Shown: positions 21,579 to 32,139 of the stretch, piece after piece
Layout: the number at the start of each line of letters is the position of its first letter
Position numbering within the stretch: position 1 is the stretch's first letter
Assembly: GCA_022432975.1 (NCBI GenBank)
Contig: CM039509.1
Location: forward strand, 26,934,510 to 26,998,509
Direction: 5' to 3'
Source: Begonia masoniana
Lineage: Eukaryota > Streptophyta > Magnoliopsida > Cucurbitales > Begoniaceae
DNA length: 64,000 bases
Translations under genes and position numbers: made by a program
Notes under the pieces: model-generated
Databases searched by the model: none
The model's input: the letters and a program-made list of their open reading frames with translations, nothing else
What the model was told of the DNA's origin: nothing

Positions 21579-24346
21579 GATCGGTGGATGTAGTCTATCG
21601 GTGGATGTAGTCTATCGGTGGATGTAGTCTATCGGTGGATGTAGTCTATCGGTGGATGTAGTCTATCGGTGGATGTAGTCTATCGGTGGATGTAGTCTAT
21701 CGGTGGATGTAGTCTATCGGTGGATGTAGTCTATCGGTGGATGTAGTCTATCGGTGGATGTAGTCTATCGGTGGATGTAGTCTATCGGTGGATGTAGTCT
21801 ATCGGTGGATGTAGTCTATCGGTGGATGTAGTCTATCGGTGGATGTAGTCTATCGGTGGATGTAGTCTATCGGTGGATGTAGTCTATCGGTGGATGTAGT
21901 CTATCGGTGGATGTAGTCTATCGGTGGATGTAGTCTATCGGTGGATGTAGTCTATCGGTGGATGTAGTCTATCGGTGGATGTAGTCTATCGGTGGATGTA
22001 GTCTATCGGTGGATGTAGTCTATCGGTGGATGTAGTCTATCGGTGGATGTAGTCTATCGGTGGATGTAGTCTATCGGTGGATGTAGTCTATCGGTGGATG
22101 TAGTCTATCGGTGGATGTAGTCTATCGGTGGATGTAGTCTATCGGTGGATGTAGTCTATCGGTGGATGTAGTCTATCGGTGGATGTAGTCTATCGGTGGA
22201 TGTAGTCTATCGGTGGATGTAGTCTATCGGTGGATGTAGTCTATCGGTGGATGTAGTCTATCGGTGGATGTAGTCTATCGGTGGATGTAGTCTATCGGTG
22301 GATGTAGTCTATCGGTGGATGTAGTCTATCGGTGGATGTAGTCTATCGGTGGATGTAGTCTATCGGTGGATGTAGTCTATCGGTGGATGTAGTCTATCGG
22401 TGGATGTAGTCTATCGGTGGATGTAGTCTATCGGTGGATGTAGTCTATCGGTGGATGTAGTCTATCGGTGGATGTAGTCTATCGGTGGATGTAGTCTATC
22501 GGTGGATGTAGTCTATCGGTGGATGTAGTCTATCGGTGGATGTAGTCTATCGGTGGATGTAGTCTATCGGTGGATGTAGTCTATCGGTGGATGTAGTCTA
22601 TCGGTGGATGTAGTCTATCGGTGGATGTAGTCTATCGGTGGATGTAGTCTATCGGTGGATGTAGTCTATCGGTGGATGTAGTCTATCGGTGGATGTAGTC
22701 TATCGGTGGATGTAGTCTATCGGTGGATGTAGTCTATCGGTGGATGTAGTCTATCGGTGGATGTAGTCTATCGGTGGATGTAGTCTATCGGTGGATGTAG
22801 TCTATCGGTGGATGTAGTCTATCGGTGGATGTAGTCTATCGGTGGATGTAGTCTATCGGTGGATGTAGTCTATCGGTGGATGTAGTCTATCGGTGGATGT
22901 AGTCTATCGGTGGATGTAGTCTATCGGTGGATGTAGTCTATCGGTGGATGTAGTCTATCGGTGGATGTAGTCTATCGGTGGATGTAGTCTATCGGTGGAT
23001 GTAGTCTATCGGTGGATGTAGTCTATCGGTGGATGTAGTCTATCGGTGGATGTAGTCTATCGGTGGATGTAGTCTATCGGTGGATGTAGTCTATCGGTGG
23101 ATGTAGTCTATCGGTGGATGTAGTCTATCGGTGGATGTAGTCTATCGGTGGATGTAGTCTATCGGTGGATGTAGTCTATCGGTGGATGTAGTCTATCGGT
23201 GGATGTAGTCTATCGGTGGATGTAGTCTATCGGTGGATGTAGTCTATCGGTGGATGTAGTCTATCGGTGGATGTAGTCTATCGGTGGATGTAGTCTATCG
23301 GTGGATGTAGTCTATCGGTGGATGTAGTCTATCGGTGGATGTAGTCTATCGGTGGATGTAGTCTATCGGTGGATGTAGTCTATCGGTGGATGTAGTCTAT
23401 CGGTGGATGTAGTCTATCGGTGGATGTAGTCTATCGGTGGATGTAGTCTATCGGTGGATGTAGTCTATCGGTGGATGTAGTCTATCGGTGGATGTAGTCT
23501 ATCGGTGGATGTAGTCTATCGGTGGATGTAGTCTATCGGTGGATGTAGTCTATCGGTGGATGTAGTCTATCGGTGGATGTAGTCTATCGGTGGATGTAGT
23601 CTATCGGTGGATGTAGTCTATCGGTGGATGTAGTCTATCGGTGGATGTAGTCTATCGGTGGATGTAGTCTATCGGTGGATGTAGTCTATCGGTGGATGTA
23701 GTCTATCGGTGGATGTAGTCTATCGGTGGATGTAGTCTATCGGTGGATGTAGTCTATCGGTGGATGTAGTCTATCGGTGGATGTAGTCTATCGGTGGATG
23801 TAGTCTATCGGTGGATGTAGTCTATCGGTGGATGTAGTCTATCGGTGGATGTAGTCTATCGGTGGATGTAGTCTATCGGTGGATGTAGTCTATCGGTGGA
23901 TGTAGTCTATCGGTGGATGTAGTCTATCGGTGGATGTAGTCTATCGGTGGATGTAGTCTATCGGTGGATGTAGTCTATCGGTGGATGTAGTCTATCGGTG
24001 GATGTAGTCTATCGGTGGATGTAGTCTATCGGTGGATGTAGTCTATCGGTGGATGTAGTCTATCGGTGGATGTAGTCTATCGGTGGATGTAGTCTATCGG
24101 TGGATGTAGTCTATCGGTGGATGTAGTCTATCGGTGGATGTAGTCTATCGGTGGATGTAGTCTATCGGTGGATGTAGTCTATCGGTGGATGTAGTCTATC
24201 GGTGGATGTAGTCTATCGGTGGATGTAGTCTATCGGTGGATGTAGTCTATCGGTGGATGTAGTCTATCGGTGGATGTAGTCTATCGGTGGATGTAGTCTA
24301 TCGGTGGATGTAGTCTATCGGTGGATGTAGTCTATCGGTGGATGTA
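21579..24346 (+). repeat. 17-bp tandem array, ~163 units
   Basis: TCTATCGGTGGATGTAG repeats head to tail with no difference that I can see over ~2.77 kb. The homogeneity means recent amplification or recent gene conversion, or possibly assembly compression or expansion. It ends inside a unit at GGTGGATGTA and joins gag sequence at 24347. Confidence 0.95.
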
Positions 24347-24876
24347 CAAGAAAGTGTCAACTCGGGTTCCAGCAATGAGCATTCAGGAGACAGATTCCAG
24401 AGGCTACAGCAGCCCACGTTTGATGGAAAGTCGTCCAACCCGATTGTTGCTGAGGAGTGGCTCAGGAAGATTGAGAGTATGTTCATGTGTACCAATGTTG
24501 GTGAAGGAGACAAAGTCACTCTGGCAACGTTCCATTTGGCTGGGGACGCTCAACTTTGGTGGGAAACAATAGAGACCACCACTGATGTTCTGGCTATGTC
24601 TTGGTCACAGTTCAAGGAGAATTTCTATGAGAAATATTTTAACAGCACAGTCCAGGCCGCAAAGAAGTTGGAGTTTCTGAACTTGAACCAGACATGGTCT
24701 GTGGCTGAGTACAGTAGGCAATTCGAGTACTTGTCCAGGTTTGCTGGACATTTTGTTCACAAGAATGAGGATAAGGTGTTTCAATTAGTGCATGGACTAA
24801 AGCCGGAAATTTACATAGGAGTCAAATTTTGTGGTATTAAAAGGTTGTCATTCAATGAAGTGGTGTCCACAGCATT
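24347..24876 (+). pseudogene. gag: E1 gag fragment
   Basis: The reading frame that runs out of the satellite encodes the chromovirus gag core: RLQQPTFDGKSSNP, EEWLRKIESMFMCT, LAGDAQLWWETI, ENFYEKYFNSTVQAAKK and RFAGHFVHKNEDKVFQLVHG. This matches residues ~25-200 of the gag in E5 and E7. The true N-terminus, leader and primer site are absent, apparently deleted at the array junction. The gene is cut after STAF by E2 (24877). Confidence 0.82.
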
Positions 24877-27131
24877 TGTAACACCCGGAAAGATTTATAT
24901 GACGTACGTAGCTTTTACATGAGGGAGATTTAGTAATTAGTTAAAATAAATAAATAAACTAATAAAATAAATAAAGAAATAAAATTAAAATTAAAATCTT
25001 ATTTTTAATTAAAACAGAATGGCTTCTCGCGAAGCCATTCTGCTTCTTCACTTCGGCCCGAGCACCCGAAAGCGACTGAGTGAGCCGAGCGACGTCCCTC
25101 TAGCGACCACGCGATTCCGGTCACCGTTCATACGAGCAAACTCCGGCGAGCTGAAGCCAGTGCTCGGTTCGGCTTTTCCGCGCCAGACCCGATCAAAAAC
25201 CGGTGAGTTTTTCCCCTGTTTCTCGCTCGATTTGTGGCCGTGGGTGACGAGCTGCATTGAGCTCCGGTCACCGGCCGCTTTTGGCCGTTCTCGACGGTGA
25301 ATGGCCGAGCTTAAGGCCGGCGAAGGTCTCCTGGCAAAAGAGAGCTCGGATTGAAGGAAAAACCGAGGGCTTCAAATTGGGGAATTCGGGTTTTCCTATG
25401 TAAAGTCTTGGAATTGATTAGATTATGCTAATTGAAGGTGTGGGTGGTCGATTGGTGTGGAAATGGAGGAGGTTCGATGAAAAACCAGAAAAGGGAATTT
25501 TCTAATTAAGGGGGGCAGTTTGGGTTTTGCCAATTTTGACCTTGCTAGGGTTATTTGTTTTAGAATTCCTTTTGGTAGTTTAAAATAGGTTATTAGAGGA
25601 GTACGTGGCCGCTAGAATCGTTCGATTCCAATAACCGACGCGAAAGTTACGCGCGTTCAAAGTTTTGGGTCGGTTTTACCGAACCCAAATTAGTGGCCTG
25701 TTTAGTTAGGTTTTAGTTGGATTAGGAAAGAAATAGTTGTTTGAGAGTAATTAGTGATTTTAACCTTGAGTTTAATAAAGTTTGAATATTTTTTGTAGGT
25801 TGAGCCATAGATGGACAGGTAACCTAGCATCCCCAGCGAGCTACGGACGACAGGCAAGTTCTCGTGACTTACTCTGGCCGATTGGCCTACACCGTACTTC
25901 GATGTCGCGTCGAGGATCTTAGTGGATTGTTTGTTTTAAATTGCTTTGGTTGGGTAGTTAGGTTAGTCGCTTATTAGGTTATGCTTTTATTCGTCTTGAT
26001 GTTATGAATGTTGGTTGTTTATTTATGCTCATATCTGTTCATGCATCACGTATTTCAACTAAGCATGAAAATGAATTTCCGCACGATGTTTTTCAGAAAA
26101 CCGATGTGGCCCAGAGATTGGGGGCTATCGATCTATTGTGTGGACCGATTAAGGGTCTGACCAATACCACATCTCATGTAATGTAATTAATGAACGTAAT
26201 CTGTTATCTGGTCACGCGAGGTGGGGCTCAGGCACGGCTGTATGTGTTGTAAGCGTGTACCCCCCTCCTCTAACTGCACGGGGTAGTCCGACCGCTGGAT
26301 GGGCCCCCTTCGGTTAGGGGAATGAGATCTCGGTGATATTCTGTCTGCGACGCTCTGTATGTTATGCATGATTTCTGAACTCCATATGCACTGCACGCAT
26401 CTGCATTTACGTAGGATTTACTGAGATTTTATCTCATAGGTGTCTGTATGGTGTAGGTGATCCCGATACAGGTGACTACCAGATTCCTGCACCCGAGAAA
26501 TGATCAGTTGAAGAAAGATGGCCCGTGGGAGTGTGCTGTGCAGTCGGTGCGCATTATGACCCGTGGGGATGTAATTAAAGGTATAGAGATGCTTTGGGTA
26601 AATGATGGGTTAGTTAGATGAAACTGTATAGTTGAACATATTAGGATTTTTGGTTCTGGTTAGCTGATAGATTTATATACAGATGTTTTGGCAAACTGTT
26701 TTATAAAGCGTTTTGTTAAATCAGTTATTCGAATGATATGGACCTGCTTGGTATTTTCTTTGAAGCAGGAGGAAATGTTAAACTTTTAAACGGAACCACA
26801 CAGCTTGTTTTCATGGAAATGTGTTCTGTTTAAATATGTCACGAGTTGTTTTGAGCGAGATTATGGAGAGGTAGGAGTATTGGTGGTTTGAAATTAAGTT
26901 GTATTGTGAAGTGTATGATTGTGATGTGGATAGAATTTGTGGTATAGATAGAATCGTGTTAGCCAAATGGTGAGGTTGTATTTTGTAGGTGTTTGTGTAC
27001 GTGTTGGTTTAAATAATTGTTTTGTAATTGTTTTAAACGTTTTATTAAATTGTTTTCCACTTAAACGCAAAGTATAAAAGAAAAAGAAGAATTTTGTACG
27101 GGAAATTAGGAATAGTATGAGGGTCGTTACA
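24877..27131 (+). mobile_element. E2: 5' LTR
   Basis: Starts TGTAACACCCGGAAAG and ends GGGTCGTTACA, followed directly by a primer site. It has a GC-rich leader, donor-like ACCG|GTGAGT (25202), acceptor TTTGTAG|GTTGAG (25798), mini-exon, then donor ACAG|GCAAGT (25853). This is a GC-type donor where relative E4 has GTAAGT. Then hairpin TGAGAT-TTT-ATCTCA (26422-26436) and acceptor GTGTAG|GTGATC (26456). The joined flank reads LRTTG, DPDTGDYQIP and a stop. A CGTGGGAGTGTGCTGTGCAG motif (26523-26542), shared with S, follows. No gene. Confidence 0.8.
25015..25042 (+). promoter_or_regulatory. Hairpin near predicted transcription start of E2
   Basis: CAGAATGGCTTC and GAAGCCATTCTG form a perfect 12-bp stem around a 4-nt loop (TCGC). 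It lies right after a long AT-rich stretch, at the position of the hairpins in LTR-B and E4. An ATG lies in its left arm and opens a 93-codon frame of doubtful meaning. Confidence 0.55.
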
Positions 27132-27303
27132 ATTATGGTATCAGAGCCCCCGGGTTTTAAAAACGGTTCTGTAGACTGCTCGACTCCACAGCCACTACGC
27201 GGACATCCTTCATCAACTGTAAGTATGTTTATTGCTTTCTTTGAATTTAGTTTCTTAGGATTATTTGTTTTAACTTTTATAGGAGTTATTTATAAATATG
27301 GTG
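27132..27303 (+). promoter_or_regulatory. E2 primer-binding site, leader and gag start
   Basis: TGGTATCAGAGC at 27136-27147 matches the 3' end complement of initiator-Met tRNA. A 64-nt block bounded by CT|GTAAGT (27219) and TTTATAG|GAG (27282) follows, with counterparts of 62-65 nt in E5, E6 and E7. The gag ATG is at 27298, where solo LTR E3 cuts in. Confidence 0.75.
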
Positions 27304-29984
27304 TGTAACACCCAGATTTTTTGGGTTTCCGCTCTAGGGGTACTTTCATAAATAAGAAATATAAGCTCGTTTTGTGAGCGGATAGTTTTATTAGGGCCCT
27401 AGGAGTTCATGGGGATTTTTAGAAGAATAAGTAAATTTTTAGAAATTTAAATCGATAGTGTAACGCCGAGTTACAGTTTTCCGCCTATAGTGTTTTAAGT
27501 CATAAAAATAGTAAATTAAGTCCGTTTTACAAACGGAGAGTTTTGTTAGAAGCCTAGAAATAAGTTGGAATATTTGGAGGAATAAACAAATTTTGAAGAA
27601 ACTAAATCGAGAGACGAAACATCGAGTTAAACTAAAGAATTGAGGGAAGGGCGTTTGTGTAATTTAGAGAGTAAATTGTGTTAAATTAAATAAAACCTTC
27701 CCCCCTCCCCTCTCTGTTTCTCCATCTCATGACAACGAAAAAGGGGTTTTCCCCCCCTCCCTTGGCGACATTTTCTCCCCCACGGCCGCTTCCTTCAACG
27801 CCAATCAACACTCCCCTTCCGACGATTTCCTCTTCGACTTTCTTCTCTAATCGATCCTCTAGGTAAGCCCTAAGCTCTAGACACGTTTAGTTTTCGGTTT
27901 AGGGTTGTTATTCGTTAGGTTTTATTGATTTAGGGTTTGTGTAAATTTACGTTTTTGGTTAGAAATCGTTAGGATGTTTAAATTAGTGCCATTTGATGAT
28001 GTATTTACGACTATTGACGATAGTTATGTGAGATTGTGGTTATTGACGGATTTAGGTTAGATTTTTGGTTGTTGAAGGTTGTAAGAATCTCCATTAATGG
28101 AGTTTGGCATTTTGTGAGCACCACGTGCTCGATGAAATGCTCGAATGGAGAAAATAGAAGTTTTAGGAGAAAATAGCTTTGGCTAGAAGCTTAATTTAAG
28201 TTTAGAATTCATTTAATTAGGATCGATTTTAATGTCCTTAATTGTGAAATGCTTTAGGTCGAGACGACTTTACGGACGGTGCACGGCTTGCTACAGACGC
28301 CAGGTAAGTGGGTGCTAGGTTTCCGGCCCTTAAGGCCCTACATCGTGTCAACGTTAGGCTTTTGTGTGTTGATGATGATTTTCTGATTGTCAGGTTTAAT
28401 GAATCGGGTAGCCTAGGATGTTATTTATTAGTTGGTTGTGAAGTTTGTTGCGAGCAGTGTATGTCCATGTAAAATGTGAATTGTTCGATGATATGTTTTG
28501 ATGATATGTGTACGTAGATTCCTCATGCATCATGTTTTGCTCAAAAGTCATATGAAATGTCTCCATGCATGAATTATGTAAAGGAAAAGTAACGATTAAG
28601 TGTGGGTTGGGACAGTATGGCCATAACAACAAAACCAATGTCACTTCCACGCGATGGACTATGAATACGGCCGAAAGGACTATGTACACGCACTTGGCCT
28701 ACTCCCTAGCAAGATCCCCACCTTAATCCATGTTAACAAAAATGAAAAAGAATAAGAACAAGTAAATGAACATGTTTTATGAAAAGTCATGCATTCATGC
28801 ATACGTCATCTATAGTGCATTCCCTTGCTAAGCATTAGGCTTAATGTTTATGTTGTATGATGTAGGTGACAGGTGTGAAGGTGAGAGTTTCTCTCGATGA
28901 CAAGGAATAGGCGGTCGACGGATTGTGCTCGTGGCGACGGGGTGTGTTTTGGTTCGGCTTGATGGTCCGATGGTGCGCCCGAATTGTTTTGTGGTAAAGT
29001 GATGTGAGTTAGTTTTTGTTGGTTAAAAAGATTATGGGTTTTAGGGTGTATAGTTAGGTTTATTACTTAGAAAATTTATAGTGGATGTAGGCTTGAAGTA
29101 GTGCTATTTGAATGATTTGATAATGTATGTCTTTGGTGATGTTTTAAGGAAATTTCATGTTTATGTTCGATGTTTGTGTTGATGATTTGATTGGGTTTTA
29201 TTTGATGATTTTAGGTGATTTATGACTGTATGGATACGCACGGTTTTAGAGCGATCCATGCAGTCAGTCTTTATGAAATTTGATTATGTTTAAAAGTGAA
29301 TTGTGCACGTTTTGAGTGTTTGGATAAAGTTCATGTGGGGAGTGTATTTTGTGAGATGTATGTAAGGATTGTGTGAAGAAGTAGTGAGAAAGGAGAAGAG
29401 TGTTGTGAATGAGAAGTACAGGGCGAGGAAGGAAGAAAGAAAGAAGGGATGAAGGAGCTGTGCTCTCTGGAGAAATTCCAGAGAGCATGGCGATTGATCG
29501 CCTCTTGGAGGTGATCAATCGCCTCTCCCTGCCTGGAAATCGCAGGGAGGCGATTGTTGGTCGCCGCTCTCTGGAGAAATCCAGAGAGCGTGGCGACTGA
29601 TCTCCACAAACTGTGGCGATCAGTCGCAACAGGCAATTTGCAACAGGCGACTGGTCGCCTGTTGCAATCGCCGAAGGGCGATCAGTCGCCCCTTTTTGGG
29701 CGACTGATCGCCATAGAATGTTTTCTTTTATTTTAAGTTTAATTTTAATTAGTTAATAGTTTTAATTGATTTAATTGTTTTAAGTTTTAATTGTTTTAGT
29801 ATTTGTTTTAAACGAATGATTTTAAGGGATTTCAATAATCCGAGACTTCGATTTAGTGGTTTAGAAGTCGAAACGTTACGAGTGAAATGAAAAGAAAAAT
29901 TTTACGCGAGCTATTTAGTGGATTTAAGTTAAGATTACGTTATGGTCTTTCCATGGCGGCCCTGGCCGGGTCGGGGTCGTCACA
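27304..29984 (+). mobile_element. E3: solo LTR
   Basis: 2.68 kb, from TGTAACACCCAGATTTTTTG to GGGGTCGTCACA, with perfect TGGTG duplications (27299-27303, 29985-29989). Layout: donor CTCTAG|GTAAGC (27862), acceptor GCTTTAG|GTCGAG (28257), 46-nt mini-exon, donor GCCAG|GTAAGT (28303), hairpin TAAGC-ATTAG-GCTTA (28829-28843), acceptor GATGTAG|GTGAC (28865). The joined flank reads LLQTPG, DRCEGESFSR and a stop. The second block has no clear tandem array in this copy. Termini and 3' region resemble E7 and LTR-B. Confidence 0.88.
29455..29712 (+). repeat. Palindromic cluster near the 3' end of E3
   Basis: Dense inverted repeats: CTCTCTGGA...TCCAGAGAG twice, GGCGATTGATCGCC, GATCAATCGCC, GGCGACTGGTCGCC, GGCGATCAGTCGCC-like units. 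The CTCTCTGGA hairpin recurs in solo LTR S at 36540. They could fold into several hairpins in the transcript. Confidence 0.75.
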
Positions 29985-30450
29985 TGGTGCGTCGAGGGAA
30001 TGATCGAGACAACCGAGACGATACGATAAATCACCTTAAGGATTTCATTGCCCAATAATCCCAACTCATTGACCGACAAGCGCAGCTTATAGATAGACAA
30101 TCTCGTCAGCTTAAGATGTTGACGAACCGAGAAAACCCTATGATCCAAGGACTATTTACTCCCAATAACCACGACACGAAGAGGGTGGGCAAGGAAGAAA
30201 TCAAACAAAGCCGCCGAAAGTGTGTACAAGGAACTTCTCAGAGACCTCTGTGTCCTGAATGCCAGAAGGAACACTATGGCAAATGTTGATTAGGCACAGA
30301 AAGATGCTTTAGATGTGGAGTGATTAGTCACTACGTCAAGGAGTACCCAAGACCTGGTAGGGATAAGAATAGGGTTACATCGAGGATAATTGTCCAGAAC
30401 AAAGACGAGGATAACGGCCAACAATTAGTTGTTCTAGATATAGTTTTATT
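29985..30450 (+). pseudogene. gag: E2 gag relic with damaged zinc knuckle
   Basis: After E3 the gag of E2 resumes: RRGNDRDNRDDTINHLKDF and DRQAQLIDRQSRQLK, then a jump straight to the nucleocapsid region CPECQKEHYG and CFRCGVISHYVKEY. The gag core of ~170 residues is thus deleted. The last knuckle cysteine is Tyr (CX2CX4HX4Y), and stops occur after FIAQ and in the knuckle linker. The start of the protease may be present near 30400. The gene is not functional. Confidence 0.72.
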
Positions 30451-31013
30451 TCGATAATTAAAGGAATGAAGAATATTAGAGTGGGGATGTAGGGTAGAAA
30501 TAAAATTGTGGAGATGATAATTGTGTGATAGGTTGAAGTAAGCTAAAAATAGAGAAGAGTACAACTTACGGGATGTAAGGTTTAAATAAATAGAACTAGA
30601 CCCTACTTGACAGACCCTTAAGGTTTAGAATATGATTAATTGAGGAGAAATTTGGAGTTTAGATGTAAGACTTACTAGGGAATGTTCTAGATTGTTGAGG
30701 TACCGTTAGTACGTACAATTAGCAGAAATTTAAATAACCTAGATCCACGGGAAGCTGGAAGTATCTAGATGAAAATGATATTCAAGAATTAAAACTTAGA
30801 TTAATTGATGAGAGGGTATGGGGAGTGGCTATTTCCGTGGTGATTCGGAGGACGTAATGAATCAATGCAAAATCGTGATGTGAGATCTAAGCGATTGCAC
30901 CGGGATATGCATATCAACCCGAAGAGTATGATATGCCCACGGCCCCGATTCTGAACACGAACCAAGGTACTTATTTTAATTATTTTATCTACTAATTGGT
31001 TCTTGAGTTTTGT
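30451..31013. other. Unassigned AT-rich sequence
   Basis: About 560 bp between the E2 gag relic and the next recognisable block. All frames have frequent stops, and I see no repeat, LTR terminus or known motif. It may be decayed E2 internal sequence or part of another insertion. Confidence 0.4.
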
Positions 31014-32130
31014 AGGAAAATGTTTCTATGTAGCTTGGAAAAGGATTCAAAAGAGGGAATTTGTCTTCCCTTATCAAATATTGTAACCAAGCTTCTATTA
31101 TTTTAGAAAGCTTTTATCTTATTTTGTTGGCAATCATTACCATATATTTTATGGCTTTAATTGCCAAGTTATTTTGGTAAAACAAGCATTAGTATTGTAA
31201 AAGGCATGCATGCCTTAATATTTTTGTAGCACTCAATTGCACAAAGGAGATGACCAAAAGAATGGAACAAGAGAAGATCAAGAGGAGCTGCCACGTGGAG
31301 AACAATTGAAGAAAGATTGCTAGACCAAACCGGTTCACCCAACGCCTATTCTTCAGTCGGTTCACGCTAACGGCTATTCCCTCTCTAAGCGCTCCAACGG
31401 CTCTCTGAAGCGTTTAGCTTTTTCATTCCTCCCGTAGCTTTCTGAAGTTTTCCCTCTGTATTAAAGCTTTCTTTCCTCCTTTGTAATTTTTAGTTGTTGA
31501 ATGAAATATTTGGAAAATCAGAAGATTGTTTCTTCTTGAAGGAGTTCCTTCGTTGGTGCGTAGCACCGTGAGTTCGGTGATGATTCACCGAGGAGTCGCG
31601 CCTCCATTGCTCCTCCAAGTTCAGGTTGCTTGGTTGAGCTCTCATCCCCAATCTTCCCTCCAATCTCAGAAGGAGATGGAAAGCAGAGGAAGTTGGGTAA
31701 AAACCATTCGCCCTTGCGCTGTGAATCGTCGGCAACGAGGATTCTTTCACCCAAAGCATGATGTTGCTTCTGGGTCAGCTTCGGGTTCATCACATTCCAT
31801 CCTCCCCGTCGGCCTCCTCTGTGGAAGAAGCAAGGACTGCAAGAGGGATTATCATCTTTTGCTGGAACTTGCTTCTCCGAAGCAGTTTTCTCCAAATTGG
31901 CGCTGCGATCACCTATGGACCAGCCAGGACCTCCTCTCATCCAACGACGATCCTCTGAAGCGTCTACAGGTTGTTTCTCACAAACTCAACTCGTAGAATA
32001 CTTCACCCACTTCATCTTCGCTCGGTACAATTTCCTTTCCCCTGATCTGTTCTCTGTTTCTCTCCTCTGTTTGTCGTCTTTTATTGTGCATTTCTTTTCT
32101 TGTAATTAGCTTCCGCAAATATGAACTGAG
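31014..32130 (+). mobile_element. Unclassified block, possible Ty1/copia-type LTR or captured DNA
   Basis: Sequence quality changes here. It starts near TGTAGGAAAATGTTTC and has a CCACGTGG box (31292-31299), a CTCTGTATTAAAGC TATA-like site (31456-31469) and a T-rich stretch with TTGTAATTTTT and GAATGAAAT poly(A)-like signals (31483-31509). That order is typical of copia LTRs. GC-richer sequence with a 156-codon frame (31526-31996) follows, without recognisable domains. I found no primer site, no second LTR and no duplication, so the class is a guess. Confidence 0.3.
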
Positions 32131-32139
32131 TGTCATGGT

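Larger units (their letters stand above)
19843..24346 (+). mobile_element. E1: chromovirus LTR expanded by a 17-bp satellite
   Basis: Starts TGTAGCAACCGG; a TATA box TATAAAT at 19990 is followed by a pyrimidine-rich leader. Shared layout: donor GCTAG|GTGAGT (20109), acceptor TTTTAG|GTTTGAG (20327), 51-nt mini-exon, donor ACCAG|GTAAGT (20378), hairpin TAGC-ATTAG-GCTA (20828-20840), acceptor GATGTAG|GTGC (20862). The joined flank reads RRPG, AEVTTGEF and a stop, but the mini-exon contains one in-frame TAG. No LTR 3' end or primer site is visible: the satellite runs straight into gag. Confidence 0.7.

Noticed and set aside
25019..25300. 93-codon frame starting in the E2 hairpin
   Set aside because: It lies in the GC-rich LTR leader, reads through the probable donor at 25202, and joins to a stop in the mini-exon. 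It may be part of an LTR exon, but I cannot support it as a gene.
31526..31996. 156-codon frame as a host gene
   Set aside because: No recognisable domain, no credible exon structure, and competing frames of similar length on both strands.
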